This document shows, one piece after another, positions 61,419 through 64,000 of a DNA stretch of 64,000 nt (its first letter is position 1; every line of letters starts with the position of its first letter). The notes beneath the pieces are model-generated. The model saw nothing but the letters and a program-made list of their open reading frames with translations, was not told where the DNA came from and made no database searches. The translations under genes were made by a program, and so were the position numbers. Source of the stretch: Bryobacterales bacterium KBS 96. Its GTDB lineage: Bacteria > Acidobacteriota > Terriglobia > Bryobacterales > Bryobacteraceae. The stretch spans positions 970,629 to 1,034,628 of the forward strand of contig KB906767.1 of the NCBI GenBank assembly GCA_000381625.1. The letters run 5' to 3'.

Positions 61419-63668
61419 CTACCTCCTCGCGCGTTTCCGCCGAAGCCCCTTCGCGATGCGCTCGCTCAATGTTCCGAAGGGTTGATCCGTCGTCAAGTAA
61501 GTCCACGTGGCTCCGCGCTCGAAGCGCTCCTCGTTCGGGAACCGGAACTTCCCGTCCCGAAGTTCGGCCGCTGCAAATGCGTCCGCGATCTCTTCTTTCA
61601 ATCGCCAATGCAAGTCCTCATAAATTTCCTGCACGCCAGTAAGGAACTCATACAGAGGATCGCGGCCACCCCACGAAACCCAGTGAATGCCGCCTCTCAG
61701 CTCGGCAACATTGGCCAAATAATCGGCCCAGATATCGTCAATGACTGCCAGCGCCAGCCGGCGTCCCGCTGTTTCAAGCACATCCGTACCGGCAGCTTCC
61801 GCAAGTTCAGCGTATTGTTCTTCGGGCAGCATCGAAGCGATGCTCCAGTCGCAGGAAAGCAAAATCTCGCGGCGTAGCGCATGTACTTCTTTACGATGAT
61901 GCTCAATAACGGATTCGTACTTCCATAACGTCTGGCGAATCTCCATATTCTGGCTTTCCGCCGTGCGCTGCACGCTATCAACGTCCGGGTTCTCCGCGAT
62001 ACCGAAGCGCACAAGCAATGCGTCTTCGAGGCTGAGGAAGAAACGAGATGCCCCAGGATCGCCCTGGCGGCCGGCGCGTCCGCGTAATTGATTGTCGATG
62101 CGCCTCGCCTCGTGACGAGTCGTTCCGATGACATACAGGCCGCCAAGCTCAACTGCCTGCTGGCGATCTTTCGGCGGATTGCCGCCCAGCAGAATATCGG
62201 TTCCCCGCCCTGCCATATTGGTCGAGATTGTGACTGCCCCGAGCGCGCCCGCCTGGGCGACGATCTCCGCTTCCGCTTCGTCGTTTCTCGCGTTCAACAC
62301 CGAGTGCGGCACACCGGCAAGCTGCAAAAGACGGCTCAATGATTCCGAATCCTCCACGCTGGCGGTTCCCACCAAAATGGGGCGGCCCGTTTCGTGAACC
62401 TTTCGAACTTCTTCCACGACTGCCCGATTCCGCGCGCGCTTATCCGCATACAGGATGTCCGGCAGGTCCTGGCGAATAACCGGACGATTTGTCGGGATCA
62501 CGGTCACAGGTAAGTTATAGACTTTCCGGAACTCCTCCTTTTGCGTTGCAGCAGTACCGGTCATACCGCAGATCCGCTCGTACATACCGGCCAGGCTCTG
62601 CACCGTTATGGAACCAAGAATGCGCCCTTGCGCCTTCAGCGCGACGCGTTCCTTTGCTTCGAGAGCGGATTGGAGGCCGGCGGGCCAGCGGCGATCCTGA
62701 GCGATGCGGCCTTTGAATTCGTCCACCAGTTCGACAGAGCCGTTTTTGACCACATAATCGATATTGCGCCTCAGCAGAGCATGCGCATGCAGCGCATCCT
62801 GCACTGCGGTCAAGATGCGAAGATTGCCTTCATCGAACAGACTCCCGCAGCCAAGCGCTCGTTCCACTCGGTTGATCCCGGAATCGGTCAACTGTACGTT
62901 TCTGGCGAAGTCGTCAGGAAAGTAGTCGGCGTAGCGCCGCAGGCCCAGAATTACCGAATCGATGCGGTACGCAAGCGCCGGGTCATCCGATACGCCGCCC
63001 GCAATCACGAGCGGAATACGCGCCTCATCGATCAGAATTGAATCCGCTTCGTCGATGACGGCGAACGCAAACGGCCGCTGGACCAGTTCACCTGGACTCC
63101 GAACCAGCCCGTCACGAAGGTAGTCGAAGCCCACTTCATTCGCAGTCGCATACGTTACATCGCACAGGTAGGCGGCGCGGCGCTTCTCGGCGGGCATGTT
63201 CTGTGAGAGATCGGCGACCGATAGCCCGAACCAACGGTAGATCTCGCTCATCCACATGGCATCGCGCCGGGCAAGATAGTCATTCGCGGTCAGCACATGC
63301 ACTCCGCGACGATGAAGGGCGTACCAGATTACTGCGGGAACGGCGGCGAGCGTCTTGCCTTCACCTGTCTGCATTTCGGCGATGTGGCCGCGCTGCAATG
63401 CAAGCGCGCCTAAAATCTGCACGTCAAACATGCGTAAGCCGAGCACACGCTCCGCAATCACCGCAGCCAGAGCAAACACTTCAATGACCTCGGGATTGCC
63501 GTCGATAGCAGCCGCGGCGATTTTGAGCTGATCGTCGGAACGTAGGGACAATTCTTCGCACCGGCGCACGATGCCCGGCAACTCGGACTCGGGTTCACGA
63601 TTGATGAAGCCAAGAAATCGCTTCATCCTGGCTAACCACACTGGCCCTCTCCCTTGTTTATCCGTCAA
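61419..63668 (-). CDS. Short SecA-family ATPase (accessory SecA paralogue)
   Basis: 749 residues, about 100-200 fewer than housekeeping SecA. Walker A AEMQTGEGKT near 98-106. DEAD region FAVIDEADSILIDEARIPLV. Helicase motif ISTNMAGRGTDILLGGNPP, then RRIDNQLRGRAGRQGDPGAS. The final residues (ERIAKGLRRKRARR) are basic and lack the C-terminal zinc-binding SEC-C motif. Start: ATG at 63668. It should drive translocation of proteins through SecY or a dedicated channel. The absence of SEC-C, small size and chromosomal position apart from other sec genes suggest a second, specialised SecA. Confidence 0.88.
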   Translation of the reverse strand: MTDKQGRGPVWLARMKRFLGFINREPESELPGIVRRCEELSLRSDDQLKIAAAAIDGNPEVIEVFALAAVIAERVLGLRMFDVQILGALALQRGHIAEMQTGEGKTLAAVPAVIWYALHRRGVHVLTANDYLARRDAMWMSEIYRWFGLSVADLSQNMPAEKRRAAYLCDVTYATANEVGFDYLRDGLVRSPGELVQRPFAFAVIDEADSILIDEARIPLVIAGGVSDDPALAYRIDSVILGLRRYADYFPDDFARNVQLTDSGINRVERALGCGSLFDEGNLRILTAVQDALHAHALLRRNIDYVVKNGSVELVDEFKGRIAQDRRWPAGLQSALEAKERVALKAQGRILGSITVQSLAGMYERICGMTGTAATQKEEFRKVYNLPVTVIPTNRPVIRQDLPDILYADKRARNRAVVEEVRKVHETGRPILVGTASVEDSESLSRLLQLAGVPHSVLNARNDEAEAEIVAQAGALGAVTISTNMAGRGTDILLGGNPPKDRQQAVELGGLYVIGTTRHEARRIDNQLRGRAGRQGDPGASRFFLSLEDALLVRFGIAENPDVDSVQRTAESQNMEIRQTLWKYESVIEHHRKEVHALRREILLSCDWSIASMLPEEQYAELAEAAGTDVLETAGRRLALAVIDDIWADYLANVAELRGGIHWVSWGGRDPLYEFLTGVQEIYEDLHWRLKEEIADAFAAAELRDGKFRFPNEERFERGATWTYLTTDQPFGTLSERIAKGLRRKRARR

Positions 63669-63913
63669 CCCAGGATCGCTCAGTGAAGGCGCTCAAAAAG
63701 CGCGGAGTGTACCGCGCTGCGGTGCGCGTTTATCCGAACCCACTTCATTGACAATACTCATAGCGGTGTCTTGCAGTGGATGTGGTGAGATGAAACGGTG
63801 TCCCTCAGCATACGTTCCACCGGTCATCTGAGTCGCCTAACTAACAAGCGAACGCCTGGCGGCTCGTCGCGGATTGCGTGCTATTCTGAAGCCCAAGCGC
63901 ACCCGATCCCGCC
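63669..63913. promoter_or_regulatory. Divergent promoter region between secA-like and the right-edge gene
   Basis: About 245 bp between two divergent starts. A TTGACA-like box (near 63748) and a TATTCT box (near 63880) are present but not spaced as a single promoter, so assignment is weak. Confidence 0.3.
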
Positions 63914-64000
63914 ATGCGTTTCCGCAACGTAGTCCTCGCGGCCCTTCCGACAGTTCTGCTGTTCTTCTTCGCACTGCATGCCTCAGTCAAATCCCAGCAG
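63914..64000 (+). CDS. Exported or membrane protein, N-terminus only, cut by the right window edge
   Basis: From the ATG at 63914 the frame stays open for 29 codons to the edge: RFRNVVLAALPTVLLFFFAL followed by HASVKSQQ. This is a signal peptide or membrane anchor. It diverges from the short secA. Identity unknown. Confidence 0.55.
   Translation, partial: MRFRNVVLAALPTVLLFFFALHASVKSQQ

Overview
The window looks like chromosome of an Acidobacteriota member, most likely of the Bryobacterales / Solibacter type. This is inferred from gene families, not from a marker gene: an Oar-like TonB receptor with a carboxypeptidase-regulatory N-terminus, a PadR plus 'duplicated orphan permease' (ADOP) pair, many secreted TPR proteins, a STGPRTEEGK-type protein, and a moderately high GC content. 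No rRNA, tRNA or CRISPR array was found. Both ends cut genes: a GH20 hexosaminidase on the left and a secreted or membrane protein on the right.

Layout. 1-7 kb: GH20 fragment, two secreted TPR proteins and an Oar-like receptor, an envelope and glycan-uptake block. 7-20.5 kb: an accessory and decaying region. It holds a DUF433/DUF5615 toxin-antitoxin pair with a frameshifted toxin between two ~55-bp direct repeats; a LysR-SDR-cupin-ADH cluster whose ADH is cut and fused to an antisense DUF5715-like fragment; a STGPRT-family protein; a frameshifted IS256-family element with clear inverted repeats; and a polymorphic-toxin locus. That locus has a 5'-truncated Rhs protein with tip 1 and immunity 1, followed by a displaced, frameshifted Rhs core with tip 2 and immunity 2. 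20.5-42 kb: mostly intact core genes. These are a desaturase; a MazG / GNAT / N-acylamino-acid racemase operon; a PAS histidine kinase; an AddA/AddB-type helicase-nuclease pair; an active/inactive M16 peptidase pair plus a LolA-like protein; a GNAT; PadR-ADOP; and the remains of a second DUF433/DUF5615 module. 42-64 kb: DUF4256; a di-iron MBL protein; a DUF5054 GH38-like enzyme; an orphan antitoxin; a secreted methyltransferase; an APC permease; DinB; RlmH; a fructokinase-GH32 pair; an alginate-lyase-like protein; a two-component system; a flippase-like membrane protein; a TPR plus two small helical secreted proteins; a PIG-L deacetylase; and a short SecA paralogue.

How the genes work together. 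Fructan use is suggested by the GH32/PfkB pair, with GH20, the alginate-lyase-like protein and DUF5054 pointing to wider polysaccharide scavenging. The racemase and its acyltransferase suggest D-amino-acid salvage. AddAB handles double-strand breaks.

The most interesting part is the Rhs locus at 14.7-20.5 kb, which shows tip and immunity turnover caught partway: a ~636-bp near-identical core repeat, a ~40-bp direct repeat bracketing the displaced cassette, and two unrelated tip/immunity pairs. Single-base frameshifts were found only in accessory genes (toxin, transposase, displaced Rhs), which argues for real decay over general sequencing error.
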